Positions 11,354-22,539 of a DNA stretch of 64,000 nt are shown here, piece by piece (the first letter of the stretch is position 1; the number at the start of each line of letters is the position of its first letter). The notes below the pieces were generated by a model, which did not search any database, was not told the origin of the DNA, and saw only the letters and a program-made list of their open reading frames with translations. The stretch covers positions 57,157,596-57,221,595 of the forward strand of contig CM073889.1 in the NCBI GenBank assembly GCA_037176705.1. Direction: 5' to 3'. Both the position numbers and the translations under genes were made by a program. The stretch comes from Molossus alvarezi. Taxonomy: Eukaryota > Chordata > Mammalia > Chiroptera > Molossidae.

Positions 11354-12580
11354 AAACAAAATGAACCATGACCTTGAGATATGGCTCATCACCCTCTCAC
11401 ATTTCCTCTCCTCTTTGAAGTATCCCTTCTGCAGGTTCCAGGGCCCATAAATCCTGGCTGTAGAGTGGACTCCAGGACCCAATATTTCTCAGTCCTTTTG
11501 ACTACAGCAGCATCCCTTACCCATGCAGTGTATGTGGGCATCTCTCTGGTGGTATGGGGGTTCAGCCATATTTAAGTCTGTTGCATAGCTGGGCAACTAT
11601 AGTCACAGGATTTGGTCCCTGCCAATATACTATTCAGATCTTCTTTACACTATCTGTCCCTCCTGCCTTGGGTCCCCATGGTTGCCTGGTGAGCTCTTGC
11701 ATTTCCTTTCTTGGTGGCCTGCATAGCCTTCTTAGAGCACTGATGGCCCTGGCTCATGTCTACTCCTCTGCCAGGCTTTCCCCAGTCTGCCACCTGCAGT
11801 GGGCAGTGACCCATTTCTAGAATTTGGGGGCTGGTACTGGGCAGGGTCCAGAACATGTGAGCAGAAGTAGCAAAGGAGGAAAGCATTGCTTTGTGTCTCG
11901 GCCTCCTCTGGCTATGGTCCTCTCCCTCCTACTCCATCTCCTCACCTGTCAGTCATATTCCTCTGTTCTCCTACTCCTAAACTTGCCTGTTGTCTATAAG
12001 TGGCAATCTGAGGTTCCCCTGAGCTCTGTTCCTTTTCAATCCACTATCCCTTCTATTGCTTCATTATTCTAGTCACGTTGAGACATAGACTGAATGGTGC
12101 AGCTTCTTAATTCAAACTTGGTACAAAGAGTATTTTGATGTTTTTATTTTTTTCTAGTTCAACAATTCAAGAAAACACATAGATTTGGTGGAGGTTCCAA
12201 CAGGCTCTCTACTTTTTAAAACTTTGTGTTGGTTAAAAAATATATATGAGGTGTGGTATGATTGACAGTAGGACCCTAGAGTTGGGATGCTGCTCCACCC
12301 AGGGGGTTAATTTATTCCAGTTCTCAAACTCACTGCACTGTCCCCTACACCCTCCATGCCCTTAGCTATTTACCACTTGGGGCAAACCAGCTAAGAATCC
12401 ATGCTTGGAGAGTCCTGTCCAGGCCAGAGCCCAGGGAACAAAGGAGCAAATCTAGAGACCCCTGCCCCAGGCAGCAGGATCCGCCCCCGGAGCTCTCCTT
12501 GGTGCTGAAAAGGGCCCATCTAGGATATGTGAAACAAGTGATTCCTAGTTTATCTTGTACACTAATATTTATCCTTTTAC
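11354..12580. other. unassigned sequence
   Basis: No family recognised in 1.2 kb. Frames at 11554-12072 lack domains. An ancient LTR or DNA transposon too decayed to recognise cannot be excluded. Confidence 0.35.
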
Positions 12581-12584
12581 CCAA

Positions 12585-12927
12585 CTGATATTGAGTGAGC
12601 CCCTAACAAAGGTCTTCTTTGTGCTAGGTACAATGAAGGACCCATCTTCAAAATTGTAAACTAAGTGCCTGCCTGCAAGGAGCTCACAGACTAATGAGGA
12701 TGTTCAGCAACCCCATAAATCATAAGAAGTGTTATGATTAAAGATGGCTGGGCCATGAGAGAAGGCATTGGAATAATGTCTAGCCTGGGTTAATAAGTCA
12801 GAGAAGGCATCCTGGAGGAGGCACTATCTCATTGAGATCTAGTGGTGATCAGGAATTAACCAAGTGAAGGCAGAAACTAAAGAGAGTTAAAGATAGAGGT
12901 AACAGTATGTTCAAAGCATAAGAAGAG
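12585..12927 (-). mobile_element. ancient LINE relic (L2-like), antisense
   Basis: 'caaggagctcacagactaat', then 'gaaggcatcctggaggagg', follows the reverse complement of the old L2-type LINE 3' region. It is strongly diverged, so the subfamily is uncertain. Confidence 0.45.
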
Positions 12928-13051
12928 AGAGTTCAGTATAGTGGTTCAAGAGTGCAAGATCATTAAATAGTTGTGTGACTTTAGGCAAAATTACTTACCT
13001 TTCTTTGTTTCGGTTTTTATACCTGTGAAATATAAAACAAATAAAAATGTT
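12928..13051 (+). mobile_element. MIR SINE, 5' part, split by a Ves SINE
   Basis: 'gttgtgtgactttaggcaaa' followed by 'ttacttacctttctttg' is the MIR middle. It stops at the A-rich stretch that corresponds to the 'gtaaaatgg' block of the consensus. Confidence 0.65.
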
Positions 13052-13245
13052 GCCTGGCTGGAGTGGTTTAGTGGTTGAGCATCAACCCATGCACCAAGAA
13101 GTCACTGGTTTAATTCCCAGTCAGGGCACAGGCTCAGGTTGTGGATCAAGCTCCCAGTGGGGGGCATGCAGGAGGCAGCCAATGGATATTCTCTCTCATC
13201 GATGTCTCTATCTCTCTTTCTCACTCTCAAAATGAAAATAAAGAA
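13052..13245 (+). mobile_element. Ves SINE inserted in a MIR
   Basis: tRNA-like head 'gcctggctggagtggttta', a body with 'ggggcatgcaggaggcagcc', a CT-rich run and an A-rich tail. The flanking words aaaaatgtt (13043-13051) and aaaaagtgtt (13246-13255) fit a short target duplication. Confidence 0.88.
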
Positions 13246-13255
13246 AAAAAGTGTT

Positions 13256-13350
13256 TTAAATATTATACACTTAGGGTTTGTTATGAGGGTTGAATGCTTT
13301 TTAAAAAACATAACAGTGCTTAGAACTGTGACAGAAATATAGCAAATACC
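13256..13350 (+). mobile_element. MIR SINE, 3' part
   Basis: 'gggtttgttatgagggttg', then 'aacagtgcttagaactgtg', continues the MIR on the far side of the Ves SINE. Confidence 0.6.
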
Positions 13351-13875
13351 AATGAAATTTGCTCTGACTGGTATAAAGGCGCAGAGTTGAGGGGAACATG
13401 GTAACATGGGGCCATTCCCTACTTGGCAATGGGGGAATAATGGGGGAAAGAGTGAAATACTTGGACCTAGATTTCACTCTCAGAGCAATTGAAAATTTCA
13501 GAAGATTGGCTGCATGGATAATGGGCCAGATGGGACAGCCCAAAAGTAAATGTAGTGTGTGTGTTGGGGATATGGATTGAGGACAGTTAGGGAGATATCA
13601 TCCACACAGAAGCAGATGTATTGGTTGAGGAGCAGGGACTGGCTGAGACCACTCCTACATGTCTAGCTTTGGTAATGAGTAGATGTGGAGATATGCCTAA
13701 CTGTAGTCATACATTTTTTATAAAGCAGTCTTTATTTTTCACAACTTTTTTCTCCTTGGTTTTCTTCCCCTCACAATAGGTTTCCCTAAGAAAACTCACG
13801 TTAACAACCACCATATATCATTCTATTTTTTTCTCTGTGTTAATAAAATTTTGTACAGACATACCCAGGTATATA
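13351..13875. other. unassigned sequence before ERV copy 1
   Basis: No element or exon recognised. The ERV LTR begins at 13876. Confidence 0.4.
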
Positions 13876-14415
13876 TGAGAAGGCAAGACAGGTGCAGCCC
13901 CTTAGGCAGTGCAGAGACCCCACCCCTGGCTTTTGTAATTCCCTTACACCCACCAACCACCTAAACTATAGTGGAACTAGAAAGCTCCCAAATACCCAGA
14001 GACTTATTATGTATAAAAGGCTGCTGAGCGCTGGCTGGTTTGGCTCAGCAATTAGAGCGTTGGCCCATGGACTGGAGAGCCCAGGGTTTGTTTCCTGCTA
14101 AAGGCACATACATTGGCTGCAGTTTGTCCCCGGCCCAGGTTGAGGTCATGTGGGTGACAATCACTCAATGTGTCTCTCTCACATTGATGTTTCTCTCTCT
14201 TTCTTTCTCTTTCCCTCCTTCTGTATCTGAAGATACATGAAAAAATGTCTTCAGGTGAGGATTGAAAAAAAAAAGGTGCTGGAACCTTGGCTTGGGGCTC
14301 AGCCTTTGAAGCTGACTCTCCTGGGACAGCACCAGTAAACATTAAACAGTCATTTTCTAATCCTTCAAGTGCATGCAGTTTGTCTCTTCCCACCAACTGA
14401 ATTTCTGCCACAACA
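13876..14415 (+). repeat. 5' LTR of ERV copy 1, with a Ves SINE inside
   Basis: It begins tgagaaggcaag and ends gccacaaca. A TATA box (tataaaagg) is at 14013-14020. The same LTR occurs in reverse at 19331-19614, which fixes both ends. Allowing for the SINE (about 240 bp), the LTR proper is about 300 bp. The SINE sits about 8 bp downstream of the TATA box, between it and the expected transcription start, so this promoter is disrupted. Confidence 0.85.
14030..14270 (+). mobile_element. Ves SINE inside the ERV copy 1 LTR
   Basis: Head 'ggctggtttggctcagc', a body with 'cagtttgtccccggccc', a CT-rich run and the 3' word tcaggtgaggat before the A tail. The duplicated flanks are 'aaaaggctgctgag' (from 14017) and 'aaaaggtgctgga' (from 14271), with one indel. 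Confidence 0.88.
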
Positions 14416-14418
14416 TTT

Positions 14419-14436
14419 TGGTGCATTGGCTGGGAA
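14419..14436 (+). other. primer binding site, tRNA-Gly type
   Basis: tggtgcattggctgggaa starts three bases after the LTR end, the normal place for a retroviral primer site. It is complementary to the 3' end of tRNA-Gly(GCC) with one mismatch. That places the family among class I ERVs primed by glycine tRNA. Confidence 0.75.
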
Positions 14437-15046
14437 GCTGACAGCTGTGCTGGCCCCTTGAGCCACAGTTATCAGAAGCTGGTGGGAAAGAGCCACTAAA
14501 TTTGTGCCCCCACAGTAGAAAGAAAGGTATGCCACCAGTGATTTTACTGGATCCTGACCCTCGCCAGGCCCAACCATAGTCGGGCACCGCTATGCTCAAA
14601 TGAATGACAGGGAGAATAGAAAAGCCTGCCAGGACTTCAGATCGGTAAGTGTCCACAGGTACCAAGGACTGAGTTCAGGCCCTCCTCAAAGGGGAACTTG
14701 ATTCCCTCCCAGGTGGCATACATGCCCCACAGGATAAGGAATTCTCGGTTGAAAAATTTAAATTCTGTGTGATTGTGTGTGTGAGTGATGGTGCTCCACA
14801 ATGCCTATTACGGAGTCCCAACTTGTGCATCCGTGGTGACCTCATACCACTAAGGGCAGTATTAGGTCCTTGGGGACATTTGTCTCCACCAGCAAACCCA
14901 ATTCAAGTCAGGCGCTTATATTGACCTGTCAATGGCAAGAGGCACCTAAATCTTCACAAGAAGAGTGGCCAGGAGGATGAAACGAGTTTCCTCCTGTTTG
15001 CCTTGTGACACCATTCACTGGGAGGTTTGCTTAACCATTTTAGATA
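14437..15046 (+). other. untranslated leader of ERV copy 1
   Basis: The region between the primer site and the gag start. It has no long open frame, as expected for a gammaretroviral leader holding the splice donor and packaging signal. I could not point to either. Confidence 0.5.
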
Positions 15047-15640
15047 TTATGGGGGGAAGTTCCTCTAAACCCACTGTTCTGGAATGTATGACAAATAATT
15101 TTAAAAAGGGGTTCTCAGAAAGTTATGGTGTCAAACTGACCCCTGGAAAATTGTGTACCCTTTCTGAATTAGAATGACCCATCTTTGCTGTGGAATGGCC
15201 TTCTGAGGGCACCCTTGATGTCCCCACAGTCCAGTCACTGGAGACTTCGGCCATCCAGACCAATTTTCCTACATAGACCAGTGGTTGGAAATAGCCAAAA
15301 TCAGGCCAGCTTGGGTCTGATTCTGTGTTACTAGTCAGGGACAGTAACAAGAAGAGTCTTGTGGCACAAGGTGAAAGGAAGACTTACTTCATGGTGAATC
15401 AAGTGGCCTCATATATTACAAGTGGATTCAGAAGAGGCCCCTTTACTGCCACTATCATATGCTCCATTACCCAAGGATGGGAAACCTCACCTGCCTGACA
15501 GCCCACCTTCATCTGTCTCACCACCACAACCAGCCAATGTTCTGCCTGAGTCAGAGTCACCAGAGCCAGTGGGAAAATGTCTGAGGTCAGTAACCCAGAA
15601 ACCAAAACCCCTAGCGGCAATGCAATTATCATTGTGAGAG
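15047..15640 (+). pseudogene. gag: gag relic of ERV copy 1 (matrix and p12 part)
   Basis: The reading frame starts M-G-G-S-S-S-K at 15047, a typical N-myristoylation start of Gag matrix protein, which anchors Gag to the inner face of the cell membrane. The frame ends at 15177. Further matrix-like sequence is readable in other frames up to about 15400. A proline-rich stretch at 15422-15637 resembles the p12 region between matrix and capsid. Capsid, nucleocapsid, protease and the first half of reverse transcriptase are absent: after about 15640 the sequence is no longer recognisably viral until 16600. It is a dead relic with several stops and frameshifts. Confidence 0.7.
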
Positions 15641-16345
15641 ACAAGAGGGTCCACAGAGAATGCACCTTGACAGGACCCTACAAGAGTGGGGATCAGTCTT
15701 CTAGACTCATCGCTCCACCTGGGTTGACTATAAATAACTCTTACTATTCAACACAGAAGAATGCTGGTAGATTGTCACAGAAGCCAGAAAGTGGCCCCGG
15801 ACCCAGGCACCAGCTGGACATCTAGACATAGGAGCCTGGGCATGAGAGGCCTTAACTGATGAGGAAATTTCAGGGAGACTCGCAGACACAGAGACATGGG
15901 AGAGGGCAGGAGAGAGACAGACAAAGGCACGGAGGCAAAGCCAGAGTTTGGGGTGGACATAAAGAGGTCAGAGAAGCTGAGAAAGACAGAGGCATGGTGA
16001 GACAAAGAAGCAGGAGAGGAGGGTTTGCAGGAGCCAGGCCACTAGGAAACTTTCCCAAGCCAAGGAACAAGTTTTTTCCATCTTGTCTGAAGGTCCCCAG
16101 ACCCTCTGAAACTCTGCCCCTGAGCCCCAGGCTACAGAGAGAAGCTTTTCACAAAGTGAGGATGTGAGGAACACTGTATCCAGATGGCCTCAGTCCCTCC
16201 CAGTTTTAGCACCATGCCATGTCCCAGCTGGACCCATATCCCAGGAGGAGCGGGATGGGCAGTTGGCTATGGGGAGCCCAACCCTGTCTGCTGCTCCCCA
16301 CTGTGACCTGCTCCTATTGCTGCTGGCCTCCCTCCTGCCCTCAGT
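15641..16345. other. non-viral-looking stretch inside ERV copy 1
   Basis: About 700 bp between the gag and pol relics that I cannot assign. 15880-16015 is rich in gagacaga-type words. It may be host or other repeat sequence brought in when the ERV lost its capsid-to-RT segment. Confidence 0.4.
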
Positions 16346-16472
16346 CCTGGTGGGTTTGGATCAGCAATTAGAGTGTCAGCCCATGGACCAAAGTCTCAGG
16401 TTTAATTCCAGTCAAGGGCACATGTCCAGGTTGTGGGCCCAATCCCCAGTGGGGGGCATGCAGGAGGCAGAG
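16346..16472 (+). mobile_element. partial Ves SINE in ERV copy 1
   Basis: 'cctggtgggtttggatcagc' to 'ggggcatgcaggaggcag'. The tRNA head and body are present, but the CT-rich run and A tail are missing, so it was truncated after insertion or by rearrangement. Confidence 0.75.
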
Positions 16473-16599
16473 AAAGGAGTGTCCCAACTGCCAGTGAAGA
16501 AAACCAGGAACATCTGATCCACCCAGCCACTACCTGCCAGACATAGGTTTAAAGGTCACCTAAGGCAAATGAATGCTAGGGGCCTAAAGGAAACAGGCA

Positions 16600-17978
16600 G
16601 TCTGCGCTATTCCGGTTCCCACTTCCTGTTGACAGATTCTATAATTCCTGGAAGCAGCAGGGTTCTGTCAAATATGGATACCCAAATTTTCAGAACTGGC
16701 AGAACCCTTATATGAGGCTCTAAAAGAAAAAGAAAAGGCACCCCTTATCTGGGGCCCTGATCAAGAGAGAGCATTTACCAAGCTTATGGAGGCACAAGAC
16801 TTAGGACTCCTAGACATCCCTGAAAGTCCTAACCCAGGAATTTGAGCCTTGGCAGGGACTGGTAGCTTACCTTTCAAAGCAAATTGACCCAGTTTTCATA
16901 GGCAGGCCATCCTGTCTGAGAGCCTTAGTGGCCACCACACTGCTAATCAAGGAGGCAGCTGTACATGTATGGTAGCAGTTACATGAGTGAGGGCAAAAGA
17001 TATGCCAAATATGCAAGTTTCAGATTTTGAGACTCTAGAAGCAAGGGCCCTTCATGAGGGGTGGTCTGCCAAAAGAGCAGAACTATGGGACCTGGTGAAG
17101 GCATAGGACTCAGCAAGGATAAGAAGGCCAACATATATACTGACTTGCACTATACCTTTGCCACCCTACATATATATGGGGTTATATATAAGAAAAGAGG
17201 GCTCCTTACTGCAGGGAAGAAAAGAATGAAAAAAAAAAAAAAACAAGGTAAAATCTTAAAATTGTTGGAGGTAGTCTGGGAGAGGTAGCAATCATCTACT
17301 GCAAGGGACACCAAAAGGGAAGGGACTCAGTGCCAGAAGGAAATCATCAGGTAGATGCTGCAACTAAATAAGCTGTGATGGAACAGAAAGCCCCATCAAA
17401 AATTATGCTGCCTCCAAAGCTACCTGCAACCCCAAAATACACAGCCTAGGAAGAAGAATGGGCACAGCAGGAGGAAGAAAATATAATGAAGGAAGGATGG
17501 TGGACACTCCCAGACCACAAAATCTACATGCCAGAACAATTAGCCTATCAATTAGTCCTCCAACAACATGAACTCACCCATCTGGGAAAATCTGCCCTAG
17601 AAGCCTTATTAAGCTGATACTAGCTGATTGCTCAAGTTCCAACCCTCTGTGTCTTGGTCTTTCAATGCTGTCTCCTCTGTGCTCAAAACACCACCAGAGA
17701 AGGCCCCATCAGGCCTTCCAGGATCCAGTGCTGTGGCCAACCACCCTTTGAAGATCTAGAGGTAAACTTCTTGGAAATAGGACCCACTAGAGGACATCTG
17801 TACTTTCTCGGGCTGTGTTGAAGCTTACCCCACACATACAGAAAAGGTAAAAGAAGTAACCAAAGCTCTACTGAGAGACATCATCCTGAGATATGGAATG
17901 CCATTGACTGTAGGATCAGACACTGGCCCAGCCTTTGTAACAGAAATAGTACAGCAGGTAGCTAAAACTCTAGGCATC
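16600..17978 (+). pseudogene. pol: pol relic of ERV copy 1 (RT end, RNase H, integrase)
   Basis: Readable in pieces across three frames. First comes the reverse transcriptase thumb/connection region at about 16610-16800, with N-F-Q-N-W and G-P-D-Q-E-R-A-F. Next are RNase H pieces around 17045-17350, with a G-H-Q-K-G end motif. Then comes the integrase zinc domain, with its H-x3-H pair at 17567-17581. The integrase core, about 17760-17978, includes S-D-T-G-P-A-F. Family knowledge: these copy viral RNA to DNA and join it to the chromosome. Stops and frameshifts abound, and the core is cut off by a Ves SINE at 17979. Confidence 0.8.
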
Positions 17979-18220
17979 TTTTTTTTTTTTTTTTAAATCC
18001 TCACCCAAAAACATTTTTGCATTTATCTTCAGATAAAGTGGGGAGGGAGAGAGAGAAACATTGATGTGACAGAGACACAATGAGTGGCTGCCACCCACAT
18101 GACCCCAGCCAGGGCCAGGGACAAACTGCAACTGAGGCATGTGCCCTTAGTGGGAACCAAACCCAGGACTCTCTAGTCTGCAGGCTGATGCTCTAACCAC
18201 TGAGCAAAACTGTCCAGGGT
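17979..18220 (-). mobile_element. Ves SINE at the broken end of ERV copy 1
   Basis: T-run, 'aaatcctcaccc', a GA-rich run, then the reversed head ending 'aaaactgtccagggt'. No target duplication is visible. The ERV does not continue on the far side, so the SINE lies at a rearrangement junction or the ERV was already truncated there. Confidence 0.88.
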
Positions 18221-19330
18221 CACTCCACCTGTTTTGCACCGTTCCTGTCTACCCCTGGTCTCTCTGTGTCTTAATCTGTCTTCTGTCTTGTCTGTGGCTC
18301 TGTCTCTTTGTACCCCAGGGATACTTGTGGCTCTGGTTGTCCTCTCTTCCAGATCTCTTTGTCAGTGGCAAGATTAATGCATGAGTATGGCATCAACCTT
18401 CATCTACCATTGCCTTTGTCACAGACACTTCCTGGAAACAGAGCTTCTGGGGCTGCACTCTTTTCTGCCCACAGACGGTCTTTAAGAAGGCACTGGTTCT
18501 TTGTCTGCTCCTCTCCTCCCCACTAAGTCCCTGAATTGCCTGTGAGAGGTTGGAGTCAGGCCTTCCTGGATCACTGTTGTCTGATTTTAATCTGAACATT
18601 CTGGGCTCCTGGAAGCTGAAGGCAAAGTTTGTGCTGCATGAAGATAGATGCCCTTCTGAGCTCTGGGGTGCAGCCAAAGGACCTGGGCTGCTTAAGCTAA
18701 GGCCTTGATGCCTCTCCCTGCCTATAATTCTTCCCCTCTCTGTCTCCAGTTCTCTATCTAAATAATAAAAGCATAGGTCTCTGTGACATTTTTCAGCTCT
18801 GATCACCTAGGTTCCAATTCAGTGAACCTAAAATTTTACATTTCTGGTCATCACCTTTTAAAAGCAGTTACTTTCTGCAGTTTTTAAGACAACATGGTAG
18901 GGGTAGATAGAAGCATGCCTATTTTACAGACAAGAAAAACTGAGGCCCAGAGAGCGTAAGGAGCTGGTGCAAGAACAGTCAGCTCTGTCATACTCAGCCT
19001 GGGCACTCTCCACTGATAAAGGGCCAGAGGGCTCCAGTCCCTTCCTCCCATTTCTTAAGACCATAGAAACACTAAGTAGCCACTCGCATTTCTTGTGTTC
19101 TGCATGATTCCATACTCAAGAAGTCTTCCCTAAAATTTGGGTAAAGATGATGTACTGTATCAGTTAGGGTTCCTGAAAAGCAAATGCCAAGATGATGGCG
19201 ATAGAACTATAAGGGATTTATTGCAGGGAATGCCTTTGAAAAAAACAAAAGAGAGAAGGAACAGAAGTGGGTGGTAAGAGCCTCAGACCTCAGTGCAGAT
19301 CCAATCCTTCTAAAGAAAGTGAAGTAAAGA
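18221..19330. other. unassigned spacer between the two facing ERV copies
   Basis: Mostly unique-looking. A MIR antisense trace is likely at 18905-18985 ('ctattttacagacaag', then 'aactgaggcccagagagcg'). 19160-19330 ('gttagggttcctgaaaagc', then 'agggatttattgcaggg') may be an old element, family unknown. The 137-residue frame on the - strand at 18393-18806 has no recognisable domain. Confidence 0.4.
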
Positions 19331-19614
19331 TGTTGTGGCAGAAATGTGGTCGGTGGGATGAGACAGACTGCATGAACTCAGAGGATTAGAAAATGACTGT
19401 TTAATGTGCACCAGTGCTGCCCCAACAGAGTCATCTCCAAAGACTGAGCCCCATGCCCGGGTACCAGCCTCCTTTTATACATGATAAGCTTCTGGGTATT
19501 TGGGGCTTTCTAGTTTTGCTGTAGTTTAGATGGTTGGCAGATATAAGAGAATTACAAAAGCCAGGGGCAGGGTCTCTGCACTGCCTAAGGGGCTGCATCT
19601 GGCTTGCCTTCTCA
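19331..19614 (-). repeat. 3' LTR of ERV copy 3
   Basis: Reverse complement of the ERV copy 1 LTR, 284 bp, with TG and CA ends (tgttgtggcag to ccttctca). The TATA box reads ccttttata in reverse at 19471-19479. A purine-rich tract (ttcccttctcttg in reverse) abuts its inner edge, as expected for the plus-strand primer of a retrovirus. Confidence 0.82.
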
Positions 19615-19639
19615 TTCCCTTCTCTTGATTCTCAAGCTG

Positions 19640-21400
19640 TTCCCAGCAGACTTAGAGAACATATAGGACAAGGAGTTCCCTTAGTGCCAAGTGAAGAAGA
19701 GGGGAAACAATCTCTCTGACTGCTTCCTACTGAATTTGGGGCATTGAAGAGGAGAGATGAAGCAACTAGAGTTCTTCATCGTTCAGAGGAGAATAATGGT
19801 AGTTAGGGGGTCCTTATTTGAAGCATCATTTGGAGCTTTATTGTTTCTAAGTGAGAGGAGATTAAATGGGTTAGCATGCTGAGAATACAAGGGCCAAACA
19901 GGAATGCTATGAAAAGCATTAAGAGAGGACCAGCTAATGAGAGTACTCAAGATACCCAGTTCTATAAGTTACTCCAAGAACTCCAAAATTCTAATAATTT
20001 CTGTCTTGTTTTTGTAATTTGTTCCTTTAACTGCTGGGCCATGTCTCTAACTATTCCTAATTTATTAACATAAGAGCAATATTTGTCATTTAAGAAGAGA
20101 CATATTCCTCCCTTTTCAGCAATCAATAAGTCTAACCTTTTTCTATTTTGTAATACTACTGATGCTGAGGAGTCTACTTAATCCTGTAAGGGTACTAAGG
20201 GTTTTGCAACCTGTTCTATGTCATCTGCAAGGTCTTTTGATAATTTTTGGTAATACGAGACTGATCAGGTTATCTCTCCAACACCAGTCCCTACTCCAGC
20301 AGTAGTTCCTATCCCAATTAATAGGGGTATAACCAGTATAACCCTCTTTGACTGGGTGTGTGCTGCCAAGGGTAATATAAGAGATTCATTTTTGGGAATA
20401 ATGTTCATTTAGGGAGTTAGGAATGCTATAGTACAAGTTTCTGTCCAGTTAGCTAGATAGACATAAGTAGGCATTTGTTCTGCATACAAAAAAAAATCCC
20501 TGGGGAAGGGTGACCCCAGTGTTAGTATATTGAATGGTTGCCTGGCCCTGGACTGTTGTTTCATTACCTTGGTTGTCAGTCATGTGACCTAACAGCTCTG
20601 TTTTTTGACAGCTTTTGAAGCACATGGGAACTGGTTGTGACAACTCTATGTTGGTTGCAATGGGTCCATTTATGGTAAAGCCCGATATGTTGTTGGATTA
20701 GGTTAATTAACTAGCACTGTTGGAGTTACTATATAACATGGGTAAGACAAAGCAAGCAATTCTTGGCTAGCTCAGGGTTAGTCAAGTTGAGGAGGCAATG
20801 TGTTGAATTTAAAGTTTTATATAGATGGGGCTCTAAGTCATAGTGCCCACTGAATTTAAGCATTGGGAGAGAGCTGGATAAATCTGTCTAATTCATCTGT
20901 GTCAGATTTCTAGTTCCGAGATTTTCTTGTGACATGCCTGATCTTGTACTCCCCTCCATTAGACATTCACAGATGGATTCGATAGGTCCAACAGGACTGT
21001 TCGCCTGGAGTGCCTTGGCAGTTATGTCCTTCCCACTAATGTCTCAGCTTAATCTTTCCTGTTCAATATGTTTTTTCTTTCCATGTGCACATGGAGGTGG
21101 ATGTATAATATGCCTGTGGTTGGTAGGTGTAGCTGACAAAACTCTGAGTTCAGTGGGGGGCAGCTTCCTGAGATAGGCTCTCCAAAGGCCTGCACAGGAC
21201 TGTCTCCTAGTCTTGAAGAGACAGACTGGATAGTCTCTGAGCAGGGACACAGTGGGAGGTGGGAGGACCAGGTAAGAGAGTTTAGTAGTAGTAAGATAAG
21301 TAGTCTCATCTTGTAAGGTAAAGGCCTTTCTTGATTGGGAACAGCAAGATGTAAGGATGAGGAGAAAAATGGTTTACACTGCTAGCAGAGAAATGTAAGT
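19640..21400 (-). pseudogene. env: env relic of ERV copy 3
   Basis: Short frames on the - strand resemble a class I envelope gene. A surface-subunit fragment at 20449-20643 contains several cysteines and N-E-T, an N-glycosylation motif. Part of the transmembrane-subunit ectodomain is readable around 20070-20150. The order (surface unit at higher coordinates, transmembrane unit next to the 3' LTR) is right for a - strand element. The family role is attachment and fusion. This copy is full of stops and cannot make a protein. Confidence 0.6.
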
Positions 21401-21469
21401 AAGGATACAGGGTCCAGTGGTGGAATCAGTCCAGCAGGTGATGACCATCGATACTACTGGTGGAGTCCT

Positions 21470-22213
21470 CAGGTGCTTGTCATAATCTGATTATGGTTTT
21501 TCTGTTCTCTTAAGAGTGATCTGCAGAGGATTGTTGTGGCTGGTAGTCACTCTCCAGGCAGGTTGGTTGTTGTATGACAGGTTAGCTGTCTTCACCCATG
21601 AGTGGTGGATCCAGGTACTCAGACCTGAAACCTTGAGAGCTGTGGGGGAGGTTAGTTTAATTAAATAGGGCCCTTTCCAGGTTGGTTTGACGGCTTCCCT
21701 TTTCCAGTCTTTTACCCAGACTTGGTCCCCTGGTCCATGGGGGTGTACAGTTATTCCCAGGGGAATGGGTATTCTATTGGTTACCCACTTATGTACCTCA
21801 AGAATGATTTTTCCTAGTCCTTAAAGTTGTTTCTAAATTTCCAAATTTTCTAGTATTTATTTATTTATTTTTAATATCCCCTTTGAATTTGACCAGTAGG
21901 GGAGGTCTCCCATATAAGATTTCAAAAGGGGAGAACCCTATCTATGCCTGAGGCGTACAACATACTTGCAGGAGAGCTAGGGGCAATATATCAGTTCATA
22001 GCAGGTTTGTTTCTTGACATAGTTTTGCCATGGTTTGCTTAAGAGTTTGATTCATGCATTCTACTTTCTCTGAGCTCTGGGACCTGTAGGCTGTGTAAAA
22101 ATTCCATTGGATGCCTAGAGTTTTAGCTACCTGCTGTATTATTTCTGCTATGAAGGCTGGGCCATTGTCTGATTCTATAGTCAATGGCATTTCATATCTC
22201 AGAATTATGTCTC
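21470..22213 (-). pseudogene. pol: integrase relic of ERV copy 3
   Basis: A 73-residue frame at 21996-22217 holds the integrase core with E-S-D-N-G-P-A-F-I (an active-site aspartate). The C-terminal DNA-binding part is readable in broken frames at 21500-21800. Over the shared stretch it is close to the ERV copy 1 integrase (about 90% by eye), so the two are the same family. It begins abruptly near 22213, so reverse transcriptase and gag are missing. Confidence 0.8.
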
Positions 22214-22214
22214 T

Positions 22215-22496
22215 CACTTGGCTGTATCTTTTTTTTTTTTATCCTCACCCGAGGATATTTTTCCATTTTTTGTACAGATAGAGTGGGAGGGAGAGAGAGG
22301 AAGGGAGAGAGAGTGAGAAACATCGACGTGAAGGGACACATCGAGTGGCTGCCACCCGCACGACCAACCAGGGCCGGGGACAAACTGCAACCGAAGTACG
22401 TGCCCTTAGCGGGAACCAAACCCGGGTCTCTCCGGACCGCAGGCCAACGCTCTAACCGCTGAGCCAAACTGGCCAGGGCACTTGGCTGTATCTTTT
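22215..22496 (-). repeat. target duplication of the Ves SINE beside ERV copy 3
   Basis: cacttggctgtatctttt occurs at 22215-22232 and 22479-22496 with no mismatch, which defines the SINE between them as a clean and fairly recent insertion. Confidence 0.9.
22233..22478 (-). mobile_element. young Ves SINE, antisense
   Basis: T-run, then 'atcctcacccgaggat' (a near-palindrome), a GA-rich run and a tRNA-like head. Many CpGs survive and the target duplication is perfect, both signs of youth. In the sense orientation the pol III A box (tggctcagcgg) is intact. The B-box region reads ggtttggttcc, one step from optimal. Confidence 0.93.
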
Positions 22497-22539
22497 ACTA
22501 CATGACTTTATTGAACAAAAATGCTTCATTCTGATAGAG

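Noticed and set aside
18393..18806. 137-codon frame on the - strand as a gene
   Set aside because: No recognisable domain, no splice or promoter context, and it lies between two ERV fragments.
13876..22213. Large inverted repeat as ends of a giant DNA transposon
   Set aside because: The inverted parts are retroviral LTR and integrase pieces with a primer site and purine tract, so they are ERV copies.
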